From assembly GCA_017311185.1 (NCBI GenBank), contig JAESUZ010000756.1, positions 2,170,001 to 2,234,000 on the forward strand: 64,000 nucleotides of DNA. Reading direction: 5' to 3'. The notes below the pieces were generated by a model. It was not told where the DNA came from and made no database searches. It worked only from the letters and a program-made list of their open reading frames with translations. Below are positions 11,778 to 22,535 of this stretch, piece after piece. Origin of the DNA: Proteles cristata cristata. Its lineage: Eukaryota; Chordata; Mammalia; Carnivora; Hyaenidae. How positions within the stretch are numbered: position 1 is the first letter of the stretch; every line of letters begins with the position of its first letter. The position numbers were made by a program, and so were the translations under genes.

Positions 11778-13144
11778 ATCTAGAACAACTTCTTATCGCC
11801 CTCCTCCCTCTCTATTCTGACACAGGTCATCTGAGTTAGTGCCTGATGTGGCTAGACACGTAAACAACCAGTACTATTTGCCACCTCAAAACTTAAAGCC
11901 AATTTAATGGGATGAGAATTTATTGATGTAGTAATTCCTCTTAGGAGAATTCTAAATTTTTGGCAATTATTAGACTCATACCAGTTTCAGCTATGATATC
12001 TGAAAAATAAGTCCTCCACACTTAAGGGCTTGCTAGCTTTTGGCCAACTGCTGTTAACGGTTTTGCCTTCCTAATATTGGTGGTAAGTGGCTTCTGCAGG
12101 TTATTAAAGCCTTACCAAAACAACTTTCTTAATTAAAGACCTGTGAAAACCCCAACTCCCCTCCCATCGGGTTAGTGCATCAAGCCGGTGTAGCCGGAAT
12201 CTTTTTTTCAAACTTTAGCGTTGGCGTGTTTCAGGCTGCTTTTTCTCTAGGATTGTATGGGACAGGGTCAAGGAAGAAGAAGGTTATGGATTTCTGGATC
12301 CATGAATATGGCATACTTTAGCTTTCCATCACCAAGTAATTCAGTATTTACTGAAAGAAGATGTTTAGGTTTGGAAATTTTTACTTGGCTTGTATCTCAT
12401 CAGAGAAACAATTTTTTTTTGTTAGTAACCTTGTGTATACAGATTGAAAAGATAGCAAAGCATGACTCAAACACGAAAGCTATTCTAGATATACGGTCAA
12501 CTCCTAATCACTGGGATGGGAATCGCCCAGGAAGAGCTGAAGCTGTTCTGTAGCAGTTGGATAACCCACGGCCCAGTTATCCCAACAGACTTGGGCCCCC
12601 TTACTAGGAGGATTAGCCTATGTTTCAATTATCTTTGCTAAAACATCTGTTGCTTTTCATCAGCATGAGCGCTATAAAGCTGGATGTGTAGTTATCTGCT
12701 GATTACTTGAAAGCTGGCTCTACAGTCATAAGTTCTACTTGGCAGAGATGCCCAAGGCTCTGACTGCCCAAATGGTCGGGGGTAAGCTTTGCATTTTATT
12801 AAGCAAGACCGACGTGGGCTGTGACGAAGCATTAATATTTGTGATGCCTGCCACGTACAAGTACTAGTCTTTGTCTAGAAAATGTTTCCATTTCCGTCCC
12901 TGCTAAATACATGACCATTTTGTTTAGAAATCATGTTTTTCCTAAGGCAAAGGGACAAGTGATTTATTTTTCTGAAAGAATGAACCACTATACTCAATAA
13001 AATGTATCTCTCTATACCACCATTGCTTCTAGGTAGTACGGTTTAGGGCAAAGACACATGAACCTGGGCTAACTCAAGGTCCAGCTGGTCCAGAGCTATG
13101 TAACGTACAGCAAAATCACTCACTCCTGGGACTTGGTTTGTTAA
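11778..13144. other. unique sequence, no repeat recognised
   Basis: About 1.4 kb, AT-rich, without a recognised repeat. 12.6-12.9 kb has several GATA-like and AT-rich motifs typical of, but not specific to, noncoding regulatory DNA. Confidence 0.45.
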
Positions 13145-13160
13145 CAACAATCCTCTTTAA

Positions 13161-13370
13161 CTTTTTAAATGTTTATTTAACTTTTGAGAGACAGAGACAG
13201 AGCGTGATCAGGGAAGGGACAGAGAGAGAGGGAGACACAGAATCTGAAGGAGGCTCCAGGCTCCGTGCTGCCAGCACAGAGCCTGATATGGGACTCGAAC
13301 CCGCAAACCGTGAGAGCCTGATCTGAGCCAAAGTCAGACACCCAACCGGCTGAGCCACCCAGACACCCCT
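13161..13370 (-). mobile_element. CAN-SINE (SINEC_Fc-like)
   Basis: Antisense copy from 'ctttttaaatgtttattt' to 'ccacccagacacccc'. Flanks 'caacaatcctctttaa' and 'caataatcatctttaa' look like a diverged TSD. Confidence 0.93.
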
Positions 13371-13384
13371 TCAATAATCATCTT

Positions 13385-13545
13385 TAAAGCACACATTGTG
13401 GCACACATTGTGAACGTGCCAAACACTCACAATGGATTATCTCATTAACAATCATCCATGCTCAGGGTGACTCTACAGGGAAGGGTCATTATTTCCTAAA
13501 TTTACACAGGAAGAAATGAGCAAAGGTGAGATAATCCAGAGAGAG
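13385..13545 (-). repeat. MIR SINE relic
   Basis: Antisense MIR: 'ggattatctcattaacaatc', then 'gggtcattatttcctaaatt' and 'cacaggaagaaatgagc', corresponding to the antisense core. Confidence 0.55.
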
Positions 13546-15129
13546 TGACCAACCATAATTGTTACATTTTCCTGATTCCAAAATAATCTATGTCTAAACA
13601 ATTTCCTTAGAGGGGTCAAGGTCTCCGTGCTAATGAGCTGCAGAGAGTCAAACTTCATTTACAGTTCAGTTAATTCCAGAGAATTTGCTCTTCACCACTA
13701 GCACCTTCCCAAATCTTTAAGATGTAGGGGCTGAACCAGATCACCCAGGATCCATCCTAGCTTTAATAGTCCATGCATTTAACTATCCCTGCAGGAGGAT
13801 TAAAAGAAGACAATTATTTGAAAGACCAACCACCAGCCATGAAAGGGGGAGGGGAGAGAAGCCCACAAAAAGTGGATTGCAGCCATGAGGCATCAGAGTA
13901 TAGATCCAGGAACTGCTTTTCGTTTACTAAGAGTTCAAAAGATTTATGCTACTCAAGCATTCCCCATTATGTGTGTGTCAGACTACAAACCATTAAATCT
14001 TAATTAAATCACTTAAAAATCATATCCTCAAAGGAGAACAAAATAGTACCGGTTTATTCTTGGTTTTGAAAAATTACGTTGCTGCTTTCTATTGATTTGT
14101 TGCAAAGTGACTGTTTAACTTCTTTGAAGTACAGATTGAGTCTCCCACGGAAACAGTTAAGCTTGTATCTGGTGGCTTCACCCCTATTGGAGTCACCAAA
14201 GGAATTGGTGCCCGTGGGGAAGCTGGAGAGGAGCAGGGAAAACTGATCTGATGGAGGGAAGTGTGTTTAGGGCATGCATCGGGCACCAGATAAGGGTTTC
14301 TCACTTTGTCCCTCAGCAGGAAGCTTCCGACAGCGACAGCGGAATCAGGAGGGAAGGGAAAGGTCAGGCGATGATGGGTGTGGATGACCTACTGAGGATG
14401 AGGTCAGCAGGATGGGACAAACTCTGGTCACAACATTTCTTCAGGTGGTTTGGTGGCTCAAATAGGATAAAAAGGAAAAGTGAAGAATTAGGAATCCAGA
14501 CAGCAAAGGATCATAAGTCAAACCATCACTTTTGTATTTAAGTCTTGAATATTGTAACCCAAGTAAATATCACTGGGGGGCGGAGGGTGGGTGGGTGATG
14601 AGCGTGAAGCTTTAGCAACTATCTGGTTCATGTACCATGTACATAACTTTATAATGAGGGAAGCCAAGGGCACGAAGTGGGGTAGCTCGCTCAGATCTCA
14701 AGTCAGAACACAGTTTCTTATTCTGCGACACGATGGGCATGGAGATGTTGCAACAGCGTCTAATCAAAGTCCAAAGCCTATAAATTCTTTAAAAGTAAGT
14801 CAACTCCAGAGACTGGGAAGCCAGAAGAAGGCAATTTTAATACTTGATAACTATTTTCATAGCGCGGCACGACCTATCTAGGCCTGGAATTCTGTGACAG
14901 GACAAATCTGACCCAGAGTCAACATTCTGGACGCCTCCCGGTTTAAATACGAAACACAAGGTAGGTCTGTATCCAATCCGTTGACCCTCCCCCTCCCCCC
15001 CCCAACTCTCCCTCTCAGATCGACATTGTCTTCTGTGGTGCAGGCTGGAAACAGCCTTCCATGCGACTCCCACTCAGCGATTTCAAAAATATGTGCCGGG
15101 GCCATGGCCACCTGAGGGTGGCGGCGCTA
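13546..15129. other. unique sequence left of the CpG island
   Basis: No repeat recognised. A G-rich patch occurs at 14574-14597. If the minus-strand promoter call is right, this is the start of intron 1. No minus-strand coding exon was recognised. Confidence 0.45.
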
Positions 15130-15547
15130 AGGACCAGAACTTAAGGAAACAAGGCTCCCCCCGCGCACTTTAAAAACTCACCCCCCCCTCCCGCCCCGGC
15201 ATTGTTTCTTTCCAATGAACGGAAAGAAATTTTAACAGCTTCACTTCTCCTCCTTGGAACGTCCTCGGCTTCTGGTTTAGGAGCCAGATTCCCAACAGGG
15301 GACACAAAGAAGGGCTGGGCTTAGGGCATCCCCCGCAGCCCCTCCGCGGCCAGGAAAGTCGGCAAGGTCCCAGCGGACCAGGTGTTACCGTTTGCCCCCG
15401 CGACGGAGGAGCCGCCTCAACTTCCCCCCGCCGCCCCCAAGGAAGCTGGTTTGCAGAGCCGGGACCCCAAGCCTCGTTCCCACAAAGACAGGGCGCCCCC
15501 CGGCCAGACTCAGCACCCGGGCCTCCGACTCCCGCCGCGGTTCGCGG

Positions 15548-15600
15548 GTCCTGGGGGGGTGGGGGTGCAGGGTTGGGGGCAGGGGGGGCAGGCGCCGGGA
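15548..15600 (+). other. G-quadruplex-prone G-run cluster
   Basis: At least five runs of 3-7 G within about 50 nt (cctgggggggtgggggtgc, then agggttgggggcagggg and more). This fits the general G3+N1-7 pattern on the + strand, the non-template strand if transcription is rightward. Confidence 0.7.
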
Positions 15601-16036
15601 CGGCTGCTGGGGAGTTGGCTTCGGGTGTCGGGCCGTCGCGTCCCGTTCTCGGGCGGTCCCGAGTTGTGGGGTTGGGTTTGGTAACACCCCTGGGTGCAGG
15701 CAGAAAGCCCTTCTCGGGGCGGGTGCAAGGGTGCGAGCGCGGGGCCGGAGGGTCGAGGCTGCGCCGGGGCTGGGGACCGGGACTCGGGGACCGGGAGCGC
15801 GGGGCCGGGGCGGCGGCGGGGGGCGGGGGGCGCGCTCCGGGACACCGTCTGCCCCCCACCCCGGAGGGAGCGCGCCAGGGCAGAGGGGTCCAGGCATCCT
15901 CGCTCCGGCCGCCTTCCCCTGCGGCTCGGGGTGCCCGCGGGTCCCCGCGTCCCCCCGGTGGCTCCCCGGGGCTCCCCCACGAGCCGTCCCATCCCTGCAA
16001 GAGCACCCCGGCTGTCGCGGCGAAGCGGGCGCTTAC

Positions 16037-16300
16037 CGGGACAGGCGCGGCTCCCGCGCCGCGGGCCGCGCTCGCAGGTCGGCGGGGAAGGCGCGGCTGC
16101 GCGGCTCCGGCGTCCGCCGAGCTCCCTGCGCCGCCGCCGCCCGGGCTCGGACTTCCTCTTCCTCGGCTCGGCCCCGCCGCTCGGCCGCGCTCCCCGGCTC
16201 GGCCGCGCCCGGGCCCGCCCCTCGCCGCGCCGGGATGCGGGCTCCGCCGCCGCCGATCCGCGCTCCCTCCTCCCAGCGGCCGGGGGCGAGCAAGGTGGGG
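16037..16300 (-). other. putative noncoding first exon, minus strand
   Basis: On the minus strand the sequence reads ...gcgcctgtcccg|gtaagcgcccgc. GTAAGC matches 5 of 6 donor positions, and the exon's last base is 16037. No minus-strand ATG occurs between the donor and about 16360, so this would be 5' untranslated sequence with translation starting in a downstream (leftward) exon. The right edge (transcription start) is a guess within the island. On this strand an ETS-type 'gaggaagt' lies at about 16148-16163. The downstream exon was not found; it may lie beyond the window's left end. Gene identity is unknown. The alternative is a chance donor in G+C-rich DNA. Confidence 0.45.
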
Positions 16301-16922
16301 AGGAGGATGGGGGCGGGGGGAGCCGACCGGCGAGATGAAGCCCTTGGACTTGTCACTGGAGCCTCGCCAAAGAGCGCAATCAAATTACAGTCCCCGGGGG
16401 GATTTTTTTTTTTTTAAATCCCAGCTACCGTTTTCGCAGACACATCATTTTTCTTCATTTTCCGAGATCCTCGGGTCCAGCTTTCTCCTGGACGTGATCA
16501 TTTCCCATACGGTTTCTTTAAAAGAATACCCAAAATAATTTTTTTTTAAGTCACCATTCTAGTATTACACAAAAGCTTTGGGGGACTACCATGTAAGAAG
16601 AGAGGGGATCTCAGATTTTCAGGCATCATTACCCTAATCGCCTAAATTAATGTACCAAATAACCTTTGCTTAGAGAAAGTAAAAGTGAAAAAGGCAACGG
16701 AGACTAACCTTTGTAATAGCCAGATAAATATTTAAAGGCACCGGCTGCGTAGTAAAACTATGACTTTAGTCGAAGGTGCCTGCCGTGACCCTTAAAGGCA
16801 TTCCAAGTGATTTCTTAACACTTACCCATCCCATCAAAGGCAGACATATCATGTTCGCCAATTGACTCTATCACGTTATGTGATTTATAGGAATGTGTTC
16901 TTATATTACTTGTTTACAGGCC
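16301..16922. other. upstream flank of the island, then unique sequence
   Basis: CpG density falls away by about 16400. A T13 run sits at 16403-16415. For a minus-strand gene, 16300-16420 would be the proximal promoter. It contains 'gattgcg' (minus strand), a weak CCAAT-like reverse motif. The rest is AT-rich and unremarkable. Confidence 0.4.
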
Positions 16923-17125
16923 TTCAGCTTTACCACTTACTAGCTATGTGACCTTGAGCAAATTAGTTAACCTCTCTGTGCCTCAGTTACCACATCTGTC
17001 AAATGGGATGGTAGCGATAGTACCTACCTCATAGAGCTGTGTGTGACTTAAATAAGATACACACCGGAAAGGCTTGGAGTCTAAGCCTGGATAATAAATA
17101 AAGCCTAGAAAATGTTAGCTATTAT
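16923..17125 (+). repeat. MIR SINE, well preserved
   Basis: Sense MIR with the full core: 'ccacttactagctatgtgac', 'cctctctgtgcctcagtta' and 'agtacctacctcatag', ending near 'aaaatgttagctattattg'. The clearest MIR in the window. Confidence 0.92.
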
Positions 17126-17394
17126 TGTTGTTGACTTTCCCCCTTTTGTCTACTTTTATGCATGAACATGATTACGGAGATTATAATAAAGATTGAAAAC
17201 AAAATAAGGCTTTGTGCAGGAAGTTTACATTGTCACAGTTCTCTCCCTGCAATGTGCAGTTTGTGTTCAGCCTCACAATTTATTTTGTCTCCACAACTGA
17301 CTTTAACTACCTGAAGCTCTGAGACTGGGTTATGCTTGGACCACATTACTGTGGAAGGTTTGCAGTGGGACTAAAACAGATATCTGCCCTCTTC
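17126..17394. other. unique sequence
   Basis: No repeat or exon recognised. Confidence 0.4.
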
Positions 17395-17690
17395 AAAGCA
17401 CCGTTTCCGCTGATCTTGAAATAACCTTGTGAGGTAGGCAGGACAGCTGCTGGGTCCTGTTCACAGACGGGAAATGGAGACGCGGCTTCATCAGGACCCT
17501 TTCCAGTACATGAAGCACACACACAACCGTGCCTTTCAGCCCAGCTCTCTGACATTACAGTGGAAGTGAGCACGAACACGGCACACGTGTACAGCACGTT
17601 TGTGAACTAGTACCACATCCATGGTCTTTATCACTCCTGTGAGGTAGGTGCTGGTCTCACTTGACACTCAGGGCCTCAGGCTCAAAGAAG
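17395..17690 (-). repeat. two short antisense MIR-like fragments
   Basis: 'aaccttgtgaggtaggcagg' with 'acagacgggaaatggagacg' (about 17423-17485), and 'tcctgtgaggtaggtgctgg' (about 17636-17655), each parallel the antisense MIR core. They may be remnants of one or two insertions. Confidence 0.5.
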
Positions 17691-17697
17691 CTAATTG

Positions 17698-17698
<1 letters not shown>

Positions 17699-17748
<50 letters not shown>

Positions 17749-17772
17749 CGCGCGCTCGCGATCGCGCGCGCC
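17699..17772. repeat. (TG)22 microsatellite running into (CG)-rich alternating tract
   Basis: Twenty-two TG units (17699-17742) continue into 30 nt of mostly alternating purine-pyrimidine sequence rich in CG and CA steps (cgcgcacgcgcgctcgcgat then cgcgcgcgcc). The whole is a classic Z-DNA-prone composition. Confidence 0.95.
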
Positions 17773-17889
17773 ACATGGGGTGTTGGGGACAGCTTGGAGA
17801 AGAAGGGAGAGCTAGGATTTCCTGATTCCTAACTGAATGCGCTCTCTGCTACTCTACTCCCTGACCCCACCTAGTCACACGTTTCTTAG
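17773..17889. other. short unique stretch
   Basis: Nothing recognised. Confidence 0.3.
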
Positions 17890-18030
17890 CACAGATGACT
17901 TCGAGAAGCAGTGTGATCGGATCGCAAGGCGCAAACTCTGTCACTTAGGAGCTGCTCACCCTTAGGCAGATAACGGTTCTGTACTTTGGGTCTTTATCTA
18001 TGGAATGGTTATTATTCACTTCACCTCAGT
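17890..18030 (+). repeat. MIR SINE relic
   Basis: 'agaagcagtgtgatcgg', then 'ctctgtcacttaggagctgc', 'cccttaggcagataacgg' and 'ggtctttatctatggaatgg' follow the order of a sense MIR. Confidence 0.55.
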
Positions 18031-18412
18031 TTATTAATGAGATGAGAGGTGGAAGGTAGGAAGTAGAAACAAGAACACGAAATCTCTTTCATTGATGCTG
18101 AATGCCAAGTATAGCACTAGGCACCTCATCTGCAATTGTTATTCCTGAGTCACGAATAGATGCACCCCACCCTTCAGATCATTAGAGAGTGATCTTGAAA
18201 TCACCTGGTCTGTGACACTGTGACTCTAGTTTCTCTGTGTGTCTCCCAGCGCTTTGCTCAGCTCCTACCGCAATAGATATAAAAAGTTCCCTGGGTGAGC
18301 AGATGGACAATGGATGAAAGAAAGAACAGCGCCAGAGTGGCGAACATGCTATTATGTAACATTGCGTGTTAGTAATATGCTATTATCCCCTTCAAGGAAA
18401 AGAATCCAATGA
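18031..18412. other. unique sequence
   Basis: Nothing firm; no gene seen. Confidence 0.35.
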
Positions 18413-18423
18413 AATGACTTTTT

Positions 18424-18626
18424 TAAATGTTTATTTATTTTTAAGATAGACACAGAATGTGAGGAGGAAAGGGACAGAGAGAGAGGGAGACACAGAATCC
18501 GAAGCAGGCTCCAGGCTCTGAGCTGTGAGCACAGAGCCCCATGCAGGGCTCCAAACCACAAACAGCTAGATTATGACCTGAGCCAAAGTCAGATGCCTAG
18601 CCAACTGAGCCACCCAGGTCCCCCTC
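18424..18626 (-). mobile_element. CAN-SINE (SINEC_Fc-like), left half of a dimer
   Basis: Antisense copy from 'taaatgtttatttattttta' to 'gccacccaggtcccc'. It is followed almost immediately by a second antisense copy. The left flank 'aatgactttttt' matches the right flank of the second copy, so the pair shares one outer TSD. Confidence 0.94.
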
Positions 18627-18834
18627 CCCGCCTTTTAATGTTTATTTATGTATTTTGAGAGACAGCAAGTGAGCCTGAGTGGAGAAGGGCCAGAGAGAGA
18701 AAGAGAATCCCAAGCAGGCTCCACACTGTCAGCACAGAGCCAGACATGGGGCTCGATCCCACAAACTATGAGATCATGACCTCAGCCAAAACCAAGAGTC
18801 TGACGCTTAACCAACTGAGCCACCCAGGTGCTGC
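18627..18834 (-). mobile_element. CAN-SINE (SINEC_Fc-like), right half of a dimer
   Basis: Antisense copy from 'ccttttaatgtttatttatg' to 'ccacccaggtgctgc'. The right flank 'aatgactttct' at 18838-18848 matches 18413-18423 left of the first copy. Confidence 0.94.
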
Positions 18835-18848
18835 TCCAATGACTTTCT

Positions 18849-19454
18849 AAAGGCATATCTAATATCCGGGAAATTCTTTGGGTGAGGGGTCTTCTTATTA
18901 CTAATTCCAATATAAGTCAAGGTCACCAAAGGGAAACAGAAACCCCTTAAAGTATTTGTAAAAGAGAGGTTTTATGCAAGGACTTGACTCCGCAGTGATA
19001 GAAGAACCAAGAATCCAAAAAGAGAGAAGATGAGACAGTCCAGAAATTATCAACAACAGAAAGCCACTCCCAGAGCCCCTCAGGCTGGAGGGGCAGGAAG
19101 GGGGTGTTACAGAAGGAAGCTGTTTTTGAGAGCCAGAGAAACAGCCACTGTCTTAGATACCTGCAGAGAGGGGCCCAAAGACCCTGGTTTTCTCCTTCCT
19201 TTGCCCCACAGGCCAACACGGGTCGAACCCAGATGACAGGGCACCTGGAACGTTCCTCCTGTAGGGTACCCCATTGCCAGTCCTGTGCTACTGAGCAGGA
19301 AAAGGGCCAGAAGGATCTGAGGACAGCCAGTGTAGGCCTGGCATACCCCTTAAAGCATGCCTTTCCCTTCTCAAATAACATTGGGTCTACCAAATATATG
19401 TCTGCAGAAGACATGTTTTTGCTTTTTGGGATGATTGAGTGCCCCCCATAGTGT
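18849..19454. other. unique sequence
   Basis: Overlapping open frames exist on both strands (170 codons minus at 18947-19459; 115 codons plus at 19104-19451), without a recognisable domain. No gene is supported. Confidence 0.4.
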
Positions 19455-19625
19455 CTCATACGTTCTTCATACAGACCTGGTAAGATAGGTCCTATAATCG
19501 CTAAATTACATACAAAGTCACAGAGATTCCAGAAGCCTCAGCGATTCGGTCAAAGCCACACAGCCACATGTGATGGAGCAGGTTTAGGGTCTCCTGTGTG
19601 TCCCACTAACTCAGCTGTTTCTACC
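19455..19625 (-). repeat. MIR SINE relic
   Basis: Antisense MIR: 'ggtcctataatcgctaaatt', then 'caaagtcacagagattcc', 'ggtcaaagccacacagcc', then head-side text to 'ctcagctgtttcta'. Confidence 0.6.
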
Positions 19626-20912
19626 GAAAAGCAGGGCAATCCATGCCCAGTCTTGAATAGGATCACATTTCAGGGTCACCAGTCAATGCACTTACGAGAG
19701 TTCATGTTTGTCATGAACTCCAGAGTCAAAAGGCTGGGTCACGCCTTGCTTTCATTTTATGATGTATGGTGATAACTTTTATGATGCCGATGGTGGCCAT
19801 ACTGAATTTATGACCACACAAGATCTGAAACATCATGACCATTGGATCGTACACAGGAGCACCTCAGGAAAAGACATGGGTATCTTTATTTATTTGTTTA
19901 TTTAGGAAAAGCTATTTCCACTTCAAATTTGATTGAGGCTTTCAGAAAACGATCTAGAATATTCTAGCCATGTTAGAGAGATGAGGGTAAGAGAAGGCAC
20001 TGAGGGTATGGTCTCATGGAGGGAAGACAGAAACCCAAGAGTAGAAGTAAGTGTATGGTAGGGTGATGTGCGCCTTTGAATTCTCTCCAGCCAGGAGCGG
20101 AAATCTCTTGGTTGCTACCAGTGATCCTTTCTCTTGAGCTTCACGTTAGCTAGGAGATTTAAAAATTAAGAACCTGTGCTAACTTCCAAGAGTGAAAGAT
20201 AAAATAAGAACTGTCCATGATTATCCAGAGCTTGCTGAGTTGGGACTAAAAGGAGGTAGAGGCTTTGGAGGCTATTTGGAAGTCCTGACACTTTACAATA
20301 TCTTCATCGCTGACTTGCTGCGGTCTCTAAAATCCCCCTCATTGAGAAGCTGGGTGGATTAAGACCTGGTGTCCAGGAGCCATGTGCAAACTCATTATCT
20401 ATCAAAGGATAATATAGTGAAGGATTATCCTGCCCATTATTGAACTAGAACACTGAGTGAACCACATCTTAAAAAGCATAATTCCCGCCGGTATAAAGAA
20501 GGTCGCAGGAGAAGAGGTGGACCCCAGGTATCAGCCGGTGCGGGGAGAGAACAAAGAATACGAACAAATGCAAAAAAGACAACAGAAATGTGCCCGGGTA
20601 ACAAACCTGTGAAAGTAACCATCAATAGCTCATTGTCACCGTCATAATTTTATCTATTCCTCTAATTGCCTTAATCTCCCCAATTTTGACTGATACAGCA
20701 AAGTAAAGTGTATGTATACATGCCTTATAAATATTGATATTTGCAGGTGAAAAAATCCCCAATCTCAAAACTTTCAGAGTTAATTCATCTTGGTTAAATG
20801 TAATCCAATATTATTTCATGCAGAAAGCCTGCACATCTCCATAATCGAGAACACTCTTAATTGCATTATATGAAATAAAGTAACACTCAACAGTGTATGC
20901 TTCTGCTTTAAA
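19626..20912. other. unique sequence, nothing recognised
   Basis: About 1.3 kb without a recognised repeat or exon. Confidence 0.45.
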
Positions 20913-20928
20913 CTTAGCCTTATTTTCA

Positions 20929-21154
20929 GGGCGCTTGGGTGGCTCAGTCAATTAAGTGTCTGACTTCGGCTCAGGTCATGATCTCACCGTTCGTGGATTA
21001 AAGTCCCTCATTGGGTTCTGTGTTGACAGCTCAGAGCCTGGAGCCTGTTTCAGATTCTGTGTTTCCCTCTCTCTCTGCCTCTCCCTTGTTCGCACTGTGT
21101 CTCTTCTCTCTCTCTCTCTCAAAAAAATAAACATTAAAAATAAATTTAAAAAAT
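20929..21154 (+). mobile_element. CAN-SINE with perfect 16-bp TSD
   Basis: Sense copy from 'gggcgcttgggtggctcag' through a CT-rich run to an A-rich tail. It is flanked by an identical direct repeat, cttagccttattttca, at 20913-20928 and 21155-21170, the expected product of L1-machinery target-primed insertion. Confidence 0.97.
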
Positions 21155-21170
21155 CTTAGCCTTATTTTCA

Positions 21171-21524
21171 AGTCTATAACAGTATATGTGTGTAAGCTTT
21201 TAAAATTTAAGGTGTTTTTGAGCTGTGTTCTCTCTGTTAGATGTGGTAGAGGGAACAGCTGCTTATAACTTTATTTCTCAAAAATATTATATTTAGAAAT
21301 TCTCTGCAAGAGTAGTACCATACCCTTCAGAGTCATTTCGGAATGTGTGTGTTGGGGGAGGGGGGAGTTGGTTACCATTGTGCGAGGTGGAGTCTACTGG
21401 TGGGAGGGTGCCAGGGTCGGTAAACTTTCTGTAACCACGGGATAGTCCTGCACCATGAACATTTGCCCCATCCTCACCCTAAATTCCAAAAGCAGCTCCT
21501 TAAGTGCCCACTGGGAGGAGTAGC
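21171..21524. other. unique sequence
   Basis: G-rich patch at 21340-21370 (gtgttgggggaggggggagt). No gene seen. Confidence 0.4.
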
Positions 21525-21540
21525 TTTAGACTGGGCATCG

Positions 21541-21730
21541 GGGGCACCTGGGGGGCCTCAGTCGGTTAAGCGTCGACTCTTGATTTCTGCTCAGGTCATG
21601 ATCTCACGGGTTGTGGGTTCGAACTTCCCATCAGATTGTGTGCTGACAGTGTGAAGCCTGCTGGGATTCTCTCTCTCCCTTGCTCTGCCCACTTGTTCTC
21701 TCTCTCTTTCTCTCTCAAAAACAAAAAAAA
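21541..21730 (+). mobile_element. CAN-SINE (SINEC_Fc-like)
   Basis: Sense copy starting 'ggggcacctggggggcctca'. TSD tttagactgggcatc at 21525-21539 and tttagattgggcatc at 21731-21745 (one mismatch). The middle is short. Confidence 0.95.
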
Positions 21731-21745
21731 TTTAGATTGGGCATC

Positions 21746-22344
21746 ACAAATTTAAATACCTTCCGGGGCCAGGCCAGTAAAAAACCTGGCTCAGCAGCTC
21801 AGAGCTGTGAGGATGTGGTGCACACTTAAGGCACATAAATTCAAATTTTCTTCAACACTGTTTTGCGCCCAACATACATTCCCTCAAAGCCAGGACCCTC
21901 TTGGGGACCTCCAGTTTGCTCCTTCCCGTTCGCTTCCATTCTTTGGATAACTTATCAGTTAAAAACTAAAGGAAGGCTCTTTCCTCCCTCCTGTGTCACC
22001 TTCTGCATCTTTCTTAAAGACATGTAATCGGCTGCATGGGGAAAGATTGATAGAAAATGCTTTTCTCCTCTAAGAATTCAGTGCCATGGATCCTATAATT
22101 GAAATGATAATATGAGTCCGTGTGTGTGGCGGGGGATGTCAGATGATTTTTAAGCATGAAAAATTGAGTTAATTAAAAATGTAAACAATAAATGAATGAC
22201 AGAGGCTTTATAGCACCTTTGCTCACCCTCCTTCTGCGCCTCTTCTTTCCCGATGTTAATAACATACAACAAATCCTTACAAGATACTGCACAGAACAGT
22301 GAGTGCTACTGGATTCTGAATATGTAACATCTCCTAACTCTACA
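21746..22344. other. unique sequence
   Basis: Nothing recognised. Confidence 0.4.
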
Positions 22345-22535
22345 TTAGGTCGTCTGCATGACTTATTTAATCTTCACAGCTACGTAAGTGTATTGTCTTC
22401 ATTTTATCATCGAGGACACCAAGGCCAAGAGAGCTCAGGTGATGTGTCAAGATTTTCTCAAGAGTAAGAAGCAGTGCCAGAATTTGGAACCAGGTCTGTG
22501 ATCCCAAACCCGCCCTTGGTGCCGTGTTCTGCTGA
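22345..22535 (-). repeat. MIR SINE relic
   Basis: Antisense MIR: 'acttatttaatcttcacagc', then 'tgtcttcattttatcatcga', 'aggccaagagagctcagg' and 'ccagaatttggaaccaggtc'. Clear order. Confidence 0.75.

Larger units (their letters stand above)
15130..16400. promoter_or_regulatory. CpG island (promoter type)
   Basis: Very high G+C with dense CpG, strongest from about 15330 to 16345, against CpG-poor flanks. SP1-type GC boxes (for example 'gggcgggg' near 15818 and 'gggcccgcccc' near 16211) are frequent. No TATA element is evident, as is usual for such promoters. Long open frames on both strands (for example 278 codons at 15170-16006 minus, 341 at 15392-16417 plus) follow from G+C bias and lack of stop codons, and several start at non-ATG codons. 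I treat none as coding. The island most likely marks the 5' end of a gene that I cannot name. Confidence 0.9.

Noticed and set aside
15173..15178. GTGAGT donor on the minus strand at the left edge of the island
   Set aside because: It follows a G homopolymer and has no independent exon evidence. Possible alternative first exon, but too weak to list.
15170..16417. Long open reading frames on both strands (up to 341 codons) in the CpG island
   Set aside because: They overlap in several frames, are Pro/Arg/Gly/Ala-rich, and some start at GTG or TTG rather than ATG. Stop codons are simply rare in such G+C-rich DNA.
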